A stretch of DNA of 64,000 bases from Planctomycetota bacterium (GTDB lineage: Bacteria; Planctomycetota; UBA1135; JADKAF01), in the NCBI GenBank assembly GCA_016793245.1, contig JAEUHW010000030.1, positions 1-64,000 of the forward strand. The letters are read 5' to 3'. The notes under the pieces are model-generated. The model did no database searches. It was not told the DNA's origin and worked only from the letters and a program-made list of their open reading frames with translations. Each line of letters begins with the position of its first letter. Within the stretch, counting starts at the first letter, position 1. Shown piece after piece: positions 53,807-62,431 of the stretch. The translations under genes and the position numbers were made by a program.

Positions 53807-55570
53807 TCAGCGGCCTCCTGCGCCACGGCTCTCGGCGAGATGAGCCTTCAAGCCCCGCAGCGCGCCGAGGCTCATCTCCACGTCGTCCTGCGGCGCGCGC
53901 TCGAGCGCCAACCGCTTCAGCAGATCCTGGCGCAGGACGGCGGCGCCCACGTTCGTCGGATCGAGCGTCGTCGCGCGCTCCGCCGCGGACAGCGCGCCGC
54001 GGAGATCACCGCGCGCGCGCAGCACCTCGGCGTCCGCCGCGCAGCGGCGCGCCTGCACCGGCCGCAGATACCACGAAAGGTTGTCCCAGGTGGCGCTGCG
54101 CGCGGCCGAGAAGCGCTCGCGCGCGCGCTCGACTTCGGCGGCCTGCGCCGCGGCGTCGAGAATGCGCGGCGTGAGCAGGATCACGAGCTCGGTGCGATCG
54201 ATGCTCTCCTCGGTGCGCCCGAAGAGCACCCCGACGATCGGCAGCGAGCCGAAGAACGGGATCTGCGCGCGGCGCTCGGCGACGCGCTCGGCGATCAAAC
54301 CGCCGATCACGATCGACTGGCCGTCGCGCACCATGACGCTCGTCGTGACCTCGGTGGTGGACTCCGAAGGCACGCCCGAGATGGGATCCACCACCGCGCT
54401 CGAGTTCTGCGGATGGACGTCGAGGCGGATCCAGCCGTCGTCGGCGATGTACGGCGTGAACACGAGCTGCGAGCCCACGTCGAGGAAGCTGATCTGCTCG
54501 ATCGACGTGTTGTCGTTCTGCGTGACGGTGCTGTAGCCGACGCGCCCGCCGACGATGATCTGCGCCTCTTGGCGATTCACCGCGAGCACGCGCGGGTTGT
54601 TCACGATCGTGGCGTGGGTCGTCTCCTCGAGCGCTTCGAGGAACGCGGCGACGTGGCTGCCGACGTAGCCGATCGAGAGACCGCCGGAGGGCGGCGAGTT
54701 GGTGAAGTCGAAGGTGCGCCCCGAGAACACGCCATCGGCGAACGAGGGGCCGGGCACGTTGTAGGTCGGGAGCCCCGTCATGTCGCTGCCCGCGACGGCG
54801 TCACCGATCCCGGCGCCGGTCAGCACGTTGAAATCGATGCCGAGGCGATTCTCCTCGCCGAGGTCGATCTCGAGGATCGTCGCCTCGAGCAGGACTTGGC
54901 GCGGCGGTTGATCGAGAGCTTTCAGAGCGCGCGCGACCTCGACGAGGCGCGTCCTGCGCTCGCGCACGATCAGCATCTCCGGGCTCGCGGTCTGGCGCAG
55001 GTTCGCGCCGAAGGCCGCGGTGCCGCCCGTGCCCGCGCCGGCCGGCGTCGCCGCCGTGGCGCCGGTCGCACCGCCGCCGAGCGCGCCGAGCCCTCCGCCA
55101 CCCGTCACGGCGGAGGTGCCTTCCTCCGAGAGCATCGGCTGCACCAGCGTCTGCGCTTCGAAGGCGGTGAGGTGATTGAGGGGAAAGACCTGCGTCTCGA
55201 ACGCGTCGAGCGCCTGCTCGTGCTGCACGCGCTGCTCCGCGCTCAGCACGCGATAGAAGCTGCCTTCCTTCACGAAGGAGAAGCCCTTCGTCGCCAGCAC
55301 CTGCCGCAGCGCCTCTTCGAGCGGCACGTCATAGAGATTGATCGTGACGCGCCCGTCGCCGACCTCGGCCGAGACCAAGTTCAAGCGATGCTGCACGGCG
55401 AGCGCTTCGAGCACCGCGGAGAGCGGCTCGTCGCGCACGTTCAGCGTCACGCGTTCCTCGCTCTGCGCCGCGAGCGACGGGGCGAGCCAGAGCGCGGCGC
55501 ACGCCGAGAACGCGGCGCGACGCGCGCGAGCGCTGCCGCTCGCGTTCTCCTTCTTCCTCCGCGCCCTCAC
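53807..55570 (-). CDS. gspD: Secretin (GspD/PilQ) with C-terminal TPR tail
   Basis: 587 aa from GTG with GGAGGAGG about nine nt upstream. Basic N terminus with a signal helix (about 18-36, LAAQ), an STN/N-domain (about 40-100), a Gly/Ala/Thr-rich insertion (about 150-200), then the secretin domain with VPLLGDLP-like segment FFGSLPIVGVLFG and the Ile-rich final strand RTELVILLTPRI. Forms the outer-membrane channel. Residues about 520-587 resemble one or two TPR units, an addition not usual in GspD. Upstream gene ends five nt before; downstream TPR lipoprotein may pilot it. Confidence 0.92.
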   Translation of the reverse strand: MRARRKKENASGSARARRAAFSACAALWLAPSLAAQSEERVTLNVRDEPLSAVLEALAVQHRLNLVSAEVGDGRVTINLYDVPLEEALRQVLATKGFSFVKEGSFYRVLSAEQRVQHEQALDAFETQVFPLNHLTAFEAQTLVQPMLSEEGTSAVTGGGGLGALGGGATGATAATPAGAGTGGTAAFGANLRQTASPEMLIVRERRTRLVEVARALKALDQPPRQVLLEATILEIDLGEENRLGIDFNVLTGAGIGDAVAGSDMTGLPTYNVPGPSFADGVFSGRTFDFTNSPPSGGLSIGYVGSHVAAFLEALEETTHATIVNNPRVLAVNRQEAQIIVGGRVGYSTVTQNDNTSIEQISFLDVGSQLVFTPYIADDGWIRLDVHPQNSSAVVDPISGVPSESTTEVTTSVMVRDGQSIVIGGLIAERVAERRAQIPFFGSLPIVGVLFGRTEESIDRTELVILLTPRILDAAAQAAEVERARERFSAARSATWDNLSWYLRPVQARRCAADAEVLRARGDLRGALSAAERATTLDPTNVGAAVLRQDLLKRLALERAPQDDVEMSLGALRGLKAHLAESRGAGGR

Positions 55571-55575
55571 TCGCT

Positions 55576-56160
55576 CTAGCCTCCTCCGCTGCGCACCATC
55601 TCCAACCTGTATCGACCATGTCGTCCGCGCAGGCTCACCCAACGCGGGCCGACCTCTTCGAGCACGAAGACTCCAAAGGGCTCCCCCTGCTTCAGCAGTC
55701 GACCGTCGATACGCGCCGCGGCCGGGCGGCCGGGCGAGAGAAAGGTCGCTCCGAGACGCGAGCGCGCGGCGCTCTCCGCTTCACGCGCGGCGTCGTCGTT
55801 CGCAACGGAGCTCGGCGCCGCAGCGGGATCGCTCGCCACGTTCGCCGAGGTCCCGAGCGCCGTGCACGTAAAGGGATCGCGGAGCACCTCGGGAGAACGC
55901 GCGGGTGAGTTCCAGCTCGCGAGGCGCGGGCGCAGGCGCGCGAGGACCTCGAGATCGGTCTTCCGCGGCGCGCTCACGAGGGCCGCGGGGATCGGCGCCG
56001 CCGGAGCGAACGGCGCCTCGGCGGCCTCTGCTCCTTGCAGGAGCGGCAGCCAGACCGCGATCAGCACCGGCACCAGTAGCATCAGCGCGAGCGCGTGCCT
56101 CGGCTTCGCGCGCAGCTCGGCGCGGAAGCGCCGCCAGAGACCGCTCTTCCGCGCGCTCAC
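55576..56160 (-). CDS. GspC/PilP-like assembly protein
   Basis: 194 aa from GTG overlapping the PilO-like stop (GTGA). One N-terminal membrane helix (about 19-40, ALALMLLVPVLIAVWLPLLQG), a long Ala/Pro-rich linker (about 41-130) and a short C-terminal beta domain (ARIDGRLLKQGEPFGVFVLEEVGPRWVSLRG) like the HR domain of GspC or the PilP beta domain. These contact the secretin periplasmic domains, consistent with the secretin gene following immediately. Assignment rests on topology and position. Confidence 0.7.
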   Translation of the reverse strand: MSARKSGLWRRFRAELRAKPRHALALMLLVPVLIAVWLPLLQGAEAAEAPFAPAAPIPAALVSAPRKTDLEVLARLRPRLASWNSPARSPEVLRDPFTCTALGTSANVASDPAAAPSSVANDDAAREAESAARSRLGATFLSPGRPAAARIDGRLLKQGEPFGVFVLEEVGPRWVSLRGRHGRYRLEMVRSGGG

Positions 56161-56711
56161 GGGTCCTCGCTCCAGAAGCGCACCACTTCCAGTCGCGCGC
56201 GAAGCAGCGCCGCTTCCGCGCCCGGCGCGCTCGACGACGTCGCCGCCGCGCTGAGCTCGAGCTCGGTGACGCGGCAGTGCGGATCGAGGGCTTCGATCGC
56301 GGCGATGAGCGGCAGGATCTGCGGGAAGGTCCCGCGGAGCTCGAGCTTCACGGCTTGGCGCAGCAGCGGAGGCGCCAACTGACGGGGCCCGGGATCGATC
56401 GAATCGGCGTCGAGCCCCTGCGCGCGCAGCACTTGCGCGAGCGCCAGCAGGAACTGCGGCGTGCCCTCCGCGTTCTGCATGCGCGCGCGCACCTGCTCCA
56501 GCGCTTCGCGCAGCCACGCGACGTCGACGAGGAGCTGCTCGAGATGCGCGCTGCGCTCTTCTTCCTCGTCGACGCGGCGATGCGCGACGCGCACGCGCTC
56601 CTCCAGCGCGTCGAACGCGCGCTCGTGAGCGCGGAGACCGAACCAGGCATAGCCGGCGACGCCGCTCGCGAGGAGCAGCGCGAACGCGAGCGTGTCGCGG
56701 GCGAGGTTCAT
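56157..56711 (-). CDS. PilO/GspM-like inner-membrane protein
   Basis: 184 aa. Short N-terminal helix (about 6-25), a coiled coil (about 35-75, RVAHRRVDEEEERSAHLEQLLV) and a C-terminal ferredoxin-like half (about 90-180). Classic PilO/GspM layout of the inner-membrane alignment complex. Overlaps both neighbours by four nt. Sequence motifs in this family are weak, so the call depends on topology and order. Confidence 0.72.
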   Translation of the reverse strand: MNLARDTLAFALLLASGVAGYAWFGLRAHERAFDALEERVRVAHRRVDEEEERSAHLEQLLVDVAWLREALEQVRARMQNAEGTPQFLLALAQVLRAQGLDADSIDPGPRQLAPPLLRQAVKLELRGTFPQILPLIAAIEALDPHCRVTELELSAAATSSSAPGAEAALLRARLEVVRFWSEDP

Positions 56712-57283
56712 CGCGAGCTCGCCCCCGCGTCCTTGGAGTGCACGCGGAATTGCAGCGCGCTGCCGCGGGCCTTCGCGCTGCGCTGCGAGCTCTCGAGCTC
56801 GACGGCAGGCAACGCGGGCTCGCGCTCCAACGCGCGCAGCCAGGCGGCCAGCGCATGCGCATCGGCCGCTGCTCCGGCGAGCTCGAGGCGCGGCGGCCGC
56901 GGGCTCGCCTCGAGGAGATCGTGCGACCAGAAGCACCGCTCGAGGCCGATCGCCTCGGGTGTGGCGCGCAGCAGCGCTTCGAGCGCGCTCGTCGCCGCCG
57001 GCAGCTCCAGCGGCTGGGTCCAGCGATCCAGCTCGGACGAGAAGAGCAGATGCTGATCCTCGAAGTCCGCGGCGCGCGAGGCGCGGGTGGCGATCTCCAG
57101 CGCGTGCTCCTCCGCGAGCTCGGCGACTTGCTCCAAGCTCGCGCGACGCCAGCGGAAGATCACCTCCGTCAGCACGCAGCCGAGCAGCACCAGCAGCGCG
57201 AGCAAGAAGCGCGCGCGCAGCGTGAGCCGCGCGCTCTTCGCCTCGCGATAACCGGGCGGGAGGAAGTCGATCGCGTTCCTCAT
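56708..57283 (-). CDS. PilN-like inner-membrane protein
   Basis: 191 aa. N terminus MRNAIDFLPPGYREAKSARLT has the NxLP(P)-type motif that docks PilN onto PilM, then a helix (about 25-42) and a coiled/ferredoxin-like C-terminal part. Overlaps pilM and the PilO-like gene by four nt each, the usual M-N-O order. Confidence 0.8.
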   Translation of the reverse strand: MRNAIDFLPPGYREAKSARLTLRARFLLALLVLLGCVLTEVIFRWRRASLEQVAELAEEHALEIATRASRAADFEDQHLLFSSELDRWTQPLELPAATSALEALLRATPEAIGLERCFWSHDLLEASPRPPRLELAGAAADAHALAAWLRALEREPALPAVELESSQRSAKARGSALQFRVHSKDAGASSR

Positions 57284-58323
57284 GCGGCGAGACCTCGCAG
57301 CGCGAGGCCGAGCGCCGTCGCATACGCGCTGCGTCCGCGCCGCAGACTCTGCGGCAGCCCGCCGGTCGCGCCGATCGCGCGGAAGGGATCGCCGACCTCG
57401 ACCGCCAGCTGCAGGCGCGCGCCGAGCAGCGGCGCGAGCTGCGGGATCTCGGCGGCCCCGCCGACCAGGAGCACGCGCTCCACGCCGCGCCCCGCGCCGG
57501 AGGCCGTCGCGTAGCGCAGGCACTCGGAGAGTCCACCGGCGAGGGCCTCGAGAGGTCCCTCGAGGGCCGCGCCGAACGCGCGTTCGAGCTCCAGCGCGCG
57601 CTCCTCCGCGCTGCTGGCCTCGGCGGCGAGATCTTCCAAGGCGCGCCGGTCGAGATGCAGGCGTTCGCGGAGGCGCGCGAGCAACGCCTCGCCCCCGGTG
57701 GTGAGGACCCGGACGAGCACGGGCTCACCATCGCGCAGCAGACAGACGCGCGAGGACTGCACGCCGAGCTCCAGCAGAGCGAGCGAGCCTTCGCCGCGGC
57801 GCGCGAACGGCCGCGCCATCGCGCAGGCGTCGAGATCGAGCGCGCTCGCGGCGAGACCGATCTCGGCGAAGCACGCCAGGTTCTCGCGGATCGCCGCTTG
57901 CGGCGCGTAGCAGCACAGGATCTCCGTGCGGTGCTCGCCGCGCTCGATGCGCTCGCCGACCTGCAGCCACTGCGCGGCGTACTGCGCGGCCTCGGCGCCG
58001 AAGAGCTCGTCGGCGTCGCGCGCGATCGTGCCCTGCAAGTCCTCGAGCTCGTGGCGCGGCACGCGCAGCGAGCGCGTGGTCGTGCGCTCGAGCGGGATCG
58101 CGCCGATGGCCTCGCGACCGCGGAACTCACCGCGGCGATACGCTAGCTTCAGCGCATGCGCGGCGCGCCGCGCGCGCTCCTCATCGTCGCGAGCTCCGGG
58201 CTCGATCTCGACGCACACCGCGTCCTGCACGAAGAGCTCGCCGTGCCGCTGCACGAGCTGGAGCAATTTCACCGCTCGGGTGCCGAGATCGACCGCGATC
58301 GGCGAACGGCGGGCGAAGAGCAT
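57280..58323 (-). CDS. pilM: PilM-like actin-fold assembly ATPase
   Basis: 347 aa. Actin-like fold with phosphate-binding strands IAVDLGTRAVKLLQL near the N terminus and LALLELGVQSSRVCLLRDG, plus VERVLLVGGAAEIPQL. PilM binds PilN and anchors the inner-membrane complex of type IV pili; GspL fills this role in type II secretion. Here it is split from the PilN-like protein, as in pilus systems. 45 nt after gspG. Confidence 0.88.
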   Translation of the reverse strand: MLFARRSPIAVDLGTRAVKLLQLVQRHGELFVQDAVCVEIEPGARDDEERARRAAHALKLAYRRGEFRGREAIGAIPLERTTTRSLRVPRHELEDLQGTIARDADELFGAEAAQYAAQWLQVGERIERGEHRTEILCCYAPQAAIRENLACFAEIGLAASALDLDACAMARPFARRGEGSLALLELGVQSSRVCLLRDGEPVLVRVLTTGGEALLARLRERLHLDRRALEDLAAEASSAEERALELERAFGAALEGPLEALAGGLSECLRYATASGAGRGVERVLLVGGAAEIPQLAPLLGARLQLAVEVGDPFRAIGATGGLPQSLRRGRSAYATALGLALRGLAA

Positions 58324-58368
58324 CGCGTTCCTCCTCCTCGGCGCGGACAGACAGCGCCGCGCGCGCTC

Positions 58369-58887
58369 TCAGAAGTCGAAGTACGCGGTGCCCGAGGCGG
58401 TGGTGCCGATCGAGTTCGCGCGGAGCTTCCCGGTCAGCGGCTTGAAGATCCACCCGGTGGCGCCGTCGGCGGCGGTCGGGAACGCGGTCGCGTCGTCGAG
58501 CACCTTCACCGTCGAGAGACCGTTCACCGGGTTCACCGGGAGGGATTCCTTGAGATAGGGACCGAGATCGAAGCCCGCCGTTCCCGGCACGGCGGTGGAG
58601 CCATCCGACTTGCTGGCCTGCGTGAGCTGGGCCACGAACACCGCGGGATCCGGGGAGCCCCCGCCCGCGGGATAGCCGGGATAGCGACTCGCGTGCTGGA
58701 ACTTGTAGTACTCGGCCGCTCTGCGCAGCACGTTCAGATTCGTCTGCAGGCTGGTCACCTGAGCGTCTCGCGTGCTGTTGGCGAACTGCGGGATGGCGAT
58801 CGCGGCCAGGATCCCGAGGATCACGACCACGATCAGCAGCTCGACCAAGGTGAACCCCCGTGAGGAACGCGGGCGGGCGACGTGCAT
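58369..58887 (-). CDS. gspG: Major pseudopilin GspG-like
   Basis: 172 aa. Leader ending in SSRG/FTLVELLIVVVILGILAAIAIPQF with Glu16 (+5), a textbook processing site. The C-terminal domain (AGFDLGPYLKESLPVNPVNG, GTAYFDF) matches GspG-type pseudopilins. It would be the main fibre subunit for the machine encoded downstream. First gene of the 13-gene operon. The 157 bp upstream separate it from the divergent parvulin gene and should hold both promoters. Confidence 0.92.
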   Translation of the reverse strand: MHVARPRSSRGFTLVELLIVVVILGILAAIAIPQFANSTRDAQVTSLQTNLNVLRRAAEYYKFQHASRYPGYPAGGGSPDPAVFVAQLTQASKSDGSTAVPGTAGFDLGPYLKESLPVNPVNGLSTVKVLDDATAFPTAADGATGWIFKPLTGKLRANSIGTTASGTAYFDF

Positions 58888-59044
58888 CGGTCCTGCTCCG
58901 GTGAGCGACGAGCAGCCGGGAGGAGCCCGGCCACTGGAGATCGTCCTCCGGGATCGACGCCACCCACGCCGCGACTTGAGTCCATCCGTTCCGCCCCGCT
59001 ACAGTTCCCCTCTCCCCTCCAGAACCAACGCCTCGAAGGGCCCC

Positions 59045-59365
59045 ATGTCCAGCACCGTCCGCGCCTCGCACATCCTCCTCATGTACAAGGGCTCCCAGCG
59101 CTCGAGCGCCACGCGCACGAAGGAAGAAGCGCGGAAGCAGATCGAGGCCCTGCGCCAGAAGGTCACCGCGGGCGAGAGCTTCGCCGATCTCGCCAAGGCC
59201 CACTCCGACTGCCCCTCCGGCAAGCAGGGCGGCGACCTCGGCAAGTTCGGCCGCGGGCAGATGGTGCCGGCCTTCGAGACGGCGACCTACGCGCTCGAAG
59301 TCGGCAAGACGAGCGACATCGTCGAGACCGCCTTCGGCTACCACCTGATCCAGCGCACCGGCTAA
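59045..59365 (+). CDS. Parvulin-type peptidyl-prolyl isomerase
   Basis: 106 aa. A single rotamase domain: RASHILLMYKG, ESFADLAKAHSDCPSGKQGGDLGKFGRGQMVPAFE, ALEVGKTSDIVETAFGYHLIQRTG. No signal peptide or membrane segment, so a cytoplasmic PpiC-like enzyme catalysing cis/trans prolyl isomerisation. ATG at 59045 preferred; upstream frame is antisense. Convergent with the radical SAM gene, separated by one palindrome. Confidence 0.95.
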   Translation: MSSTVRASHILLMYKGSQRSSATRTKEEARKQIEALRQKVTAGESFADLAKAHSDCPSGKQGGDLGKFGRGQMVPAFETATYALEVGKTSDIVETAFGYHLIQRTG

Positions 59366-59370
59366 CCCCA

Positions 59371-59407
59371 CTGTACAGTAAAGGTGCCAGGCACCTTTAC
59401 TGTACAG
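59371..59407. repeat. GGTGCCAGGCACC palindrome, copy 4
   Basis: A perfect 37-nt inverted repeat around a central A, outer arms CTGTACAGTAAA. It lies between two convergent genes, five nt from the parvulin stop and three nt from the radical SAM stop, filling almost the whole gap. Best placed of the copies as a bidirectional terminator. Confidence 0.93.
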
Positions 59408-59410
59408 CGA

Positions 59411-61480
59411 TCAGTGGTAGCTCCGCTGCGCCTCGGGGAACGCGCTGCGCCACGTCGCGCGCCCGAGCGCCGCGGAGCTCTCCGCATACGTGGGCGGCGT
59501 GAAGAGGCCTTCGCGCTCGAGCTGGCGACGCAGCGCCGGCAGAGCCGAAGCCGTGCGCGGACCGAAGAGCTCTTCGAGCTCCCGCTGGATCTCGCGCAGC
59601 GTGCGGCGGCCGTCCAAGCGTTCGACGAAGGCGACCGTCGCTTCGTCGACCTCGAGGACGCGAGCGGCGCCCGTGCGAGGGTCGGCGAAGAGGAGCGTCT
59701 GCACGGCGCGCGGAGTTGCGCGCTCGACCTCCGCTCGCTCGATCTTGCGATGGAGGTCGTTCGGATCGAACCCGAAGGCGCGGAGATCGACGTCGCTCGG
59801 CAGCCACGGAGCTCGCGCGGCGATCTCCGGTGCGAAGGGGCGACGCGCGACCTCGGGCACGGAGGCGGCGGTCACGACGCCGACGCGATGCAGCGCGGCG
59901 TAGGGCTCGCCGAAGTAGAGGTCGCGCACGTCGGCGAGGAAGGCGCTCGTCCAGGTGCGGCGCCGCCGGTAGAGGTGATAGCGGAGCTGCTCGCGCGCGA
60001 ACGCGCTGACATCCGCCCGATGCTCCCGCTCGCAGTGATCCGCGACGAAGCGCTGCCAGAGCTGCGCGAGCGTCTCCACCGCCGTGGGGTCGATGCGATG
60101 CGTGTGGAGATCGTCGATCTCCGTGCGCGAGAAGCCCGCCTCGTGCGCGCGATGCGCCCAGTCCTCGATCACATCCGCCGCGGGGCGCTCGATCCAACGC
60201 ACGAGGCGCAGGAAGAGGCTCTGGAAGAGGCGATGCCAATCGTTGATCGCCTTCCCCGTCGCGACCTCGTCGCGCGTCATGGTGCTGGTCGCGAGCACCT
60301 CGTGCCCGACCTCGGGGTCGAACTCGATCTTGTAACGCTCGACCTCGCTCTCGAGCGGCGTGCGCGGAAGGATCGCCAGGTTGAACGACTTCAGATCGGC
60401 CGGCCGACGCGCATAGGTCCAGGACAAGGTGTTCTTGAAGTCCTGCAGCGTGTCCTCCGGCAAGCCCAGGATCATCTCGTAGCTCGTGATCACGTTGGGC
60501 CGCGCCCGTAGGCGATCGAGCAAGGGAGCCACGCGCTCAGGCTGCCACACGCGTCGCACCGCGCGCATCGAGCGCGGGTTCGTCGTCTGGATGCCGACGC
60601 CGAGGAAGACGAGCGGCGAGCGCTCGAGCAAGCCGGTGAGCTCGTCGTCGAGGAGCGTTGGGAAGATCTCGATCCAGTGCAGCGCGCGGAGGTCGAGGTC
60701 GATCGCGAGCTGCAGGAGCTCCGCCGCGCGATGCTTGCGGTAGTTGAACGTCGGATCGACGTTGAAGAGCACCTTCGCGCCGCGTTCCGCGAAGTGCTCG
60801 AGCTCCGCGCGCACGCGAGCGAGCGAGAACTCGTGGTAGGGCTGGTTCCGCCCGTAGTCGCAGAAGGAGCAGACGAAGGGGCAGCCGCGCGCGGTCTGGT
60901 ACAGCGCGCCCTGGCGCACGGGATCGAGATCCATCACGCCGCTGAGATACGGCGAAGGGAGCTGATCGAGATCGGCGAGATACGGACGCGGCGCCGGCAG
61001 GTGCGGCGTCCGCACCTTGCGCTGCCCCAAGCCCGCGATCTCCTCGTGAGCAGGTCCTTCGAGCCCGAGCTCCGCGCGCAAGAGCTCGCGGAAGGTGAGC
61101 TCGCCCTCGCCCACGCCGACCCAGTCGACCTGGCGATGCTGCCGCAGCACGCGCTCGTAGTGATAGCTGACCTCGGGTCCGCCGAGCAGCACGCGCACCT
61201 GCGAGCGCCGCCGCTTCAGCTCCTGCATCGCGCGCAGCACGTCGGGCGTGTTCCAGACGTAGCAGGTCGCGGCGACGAGATCGGGCTCCTCGGCCGCGAT
61301 GCGGGAGGCGATCTCCTCCGGGCCGAGCAGCGCGGGATCGTAGGTGCGATGCACGATCGTCGCGCGGGAGGCGATCTCCGGGTCGGCCTGCGCGTACGCG
61401 TGGAGGTAACCCAGCGCCAGGAACTGGCGCTGCGGCTGGTAGGGCGTCGCGAAGCTGATCGAGGCGAGGAGGACTTTCAT
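59411..61480 (-). CDS. B12-binding radical SAM protein with DUF4080-like region and C-terminal PqqD-like segment
   Basis: 689 aa. N-terminal B12-binding (Rossmann) domain (about 1-140, LLGGPEVSYHYERVL), radical SAM core with CPFVCSFC at about 200-207, then a DUF4080-like region (about 370-570). The last part (about 600-660: RVLEVDEATVAFVERLDGRRTLREI) resembles a PqqD/winged-helix recognition element. Such enzymes methylate or otherwise modify unactivated carbons; the substrate is unknown. No precursor peptide seen nearby. Next upstream are a methyltransferase and a sulfatase on the other strand. Confidence 0.88.
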   Translation of the reverse strand: MKVLLASISFATPYQPQRQFLALGYLHAYAQADPEIASRATIVHRTYDPALLGPEEIASRIAAEEPDLVAATCYVWNTPDVLRAMQELKRRRSQVRVLLGGPEVSYHYERVLRQHRQVDWVGVGEGELTFRELLRAELGLEGPAHEEIAGLGQRKVRTPHLPAPRPYLADLDQLPSPYLSGVMDLDPVRQGALYQTARGCPFVCSFCDYGRNQPYHEFSLARVRAELEHFAERGAKVLFNVDPTFNYRKHRAAELLQLAIDLDLRALHWIEIFPTLLDDELTGLLERSPLVFLGVGIQTTNPRSMRAVRRVWQPERVAPLLDRLRARPNVITSYEMILGLPEDTLQDFKNTLSWTYARRPADLKSFNLAILPRTPLESEVERYKIEFDPEVGHEVLATSTMTRDEVATGKAINDWHRLFQSLFLRLVRWIERPAADVIEDWAHRAHEAGFSRTEIDDLHTHRIDPTAVETLAQLWQRFVADHCEREHRADVSAFAREQLRYHLYRRRRTWTSAFLADVRDLYFGEPYAALHRVGVVTAASVPEVARRPFAPEIAARAPWLPSDVDLRAFGFDPNDLHRKIERAEVERATPRAVQTLLFADPRTGAARVLEVDEATVAFVERLDGRRTLREIQRELEELFGPRTASALPALRRQLEREGLFTPPTYAESSAALGRATWRSAFPEAQRSYH

Positions 61481-61607
61481 CGCGGGGGCATTCTAGGACC
61501 CGCGGCGCGGTTCTCGACCCTCAGGTCCGCGAACGTCCTTGCTCGGAGCCGTGTCCTTTCGCGATCCTCTGCCTCGCAGCCTGCGCTCCGCCCGCGTACG
61601 GGTGCCC

Positions 61608-62426
61608 ATGACGACGACCTACATCCACGGCACCTCCCCCACCGAGCAGCAGCGCCTCTCGCGCATGCAGGCGCTCCTGAACGCGGCCGAGCTCGCGCAG
61701 CTCGAGCTCGGAGGCGTGCGCCGCCTCGTCGACTTCGGCTCGGGCCTCGGACAGATGACGCGCGCCTTCGCGCGAACGCTGGGCGCCGGCGCGCGCGTGA
61801 TCGGGATCGAGCGCGACGAACGCCAGCTCGCGACCGCGCGCGTGCTCGCCGAAGAGGCCGGCGAGGCGGCACTCGCGGAGCTCCGCGGCGGCGACGCTGA
61901 AGCACCCCCGCTCGCCGCCGAGGAGCAGGCGAGCTTCGATCTCGCGCATGCGCGCTTCCTGCTGGAGCACGTGCCCGATCCGCTCGCCGTCGTGCGCGCG
62001 ATGGTCGCCGCGGTGCGCCCCGGCGGACGCGTGGTGCTCGTCGACGACGATCACGAGCTGCTGCGCCTCTGGCCGGCTTGCCCGCCGCTCGAGGAGGTCT
62101 GGCGCCTCTACTGGGAGAGCTACCGCGATCGCGGAACGGATCCGCTCGTCGGGCGGCGCTTGGCCGAGCTCTTGCTCGCCGCGGGCGCGGAGCCCTGCCG
62201 CGCGACGACGATCTTCTTCGGCGCGACGCGCGGCAGCGAGCGCTTCGATCTCGTCGTCGAGAACCTGCGCGGCGTTCTCGACGGAGCCGCCGCCGAGCTC
62301 GCGAGCTCCGGTCGCGTGCCGCGCGAGCAAATGAACGATGCGCTGCGCGCTCTCGAGACGTGGCGCCAAGGCGCGCACGCGACGATCTGGTACTCGATCC
62401 CGCTCGTCGAAGGACGGCGCAGGTAG
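61608..62426 (+). CDS. Class I SAM-dependent methyltransferase
   Basis: 272 aa. Motif I VDFGSGLGQMTRAF, acidic ribose-binding end of strand 2 (VIGIERDERQL), motif IV LAHARFLLEHVPDP and the post-motif PGGRVVLVDDDH. Small-molecule methyltransferase of unknown substrate. ATG at 61608; an in-frame extension adds 23 residues of Arg/Ser-rich sequence. The sulfatase begins five nt after the stop, so the two are co-transcribed. Divergent from the radical SAM gene by 127 bp. Confidence 0.9.
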   Translation: MTTTYIHGTSPTEQQRLSRMQALLNAAELAQLELGGVRRLVDFGSGLGQMTRAFARTLGAGARVIGIERDERQLATARVLAEEAGEAALAELRGGDAEAPPLAAEEQASFDLAHARFLLEHVPDPLAVVRAMVAAVRPGGRVVLVDDDHELLRLWPACPPLEEVWRLYWESYRDRGTDPLVGRRLAELLLAAGAEPCRATTIFFGATRGSERFDLVVENLRGVLDGAAAELASSGRVPREQMNDALRALETWRQGAHATIWYSIPLVEGRRR

Positions 62427-62431
62427 CCCGC

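Noticed and set aside
59366-61607. RiPP precursor peptide near the radical SAM gene
   Set aside because: Looked in both flanking gaps for a short Cys/Gly/Ser-rich or leader-type ORF with a ribosome-binding site; none found.
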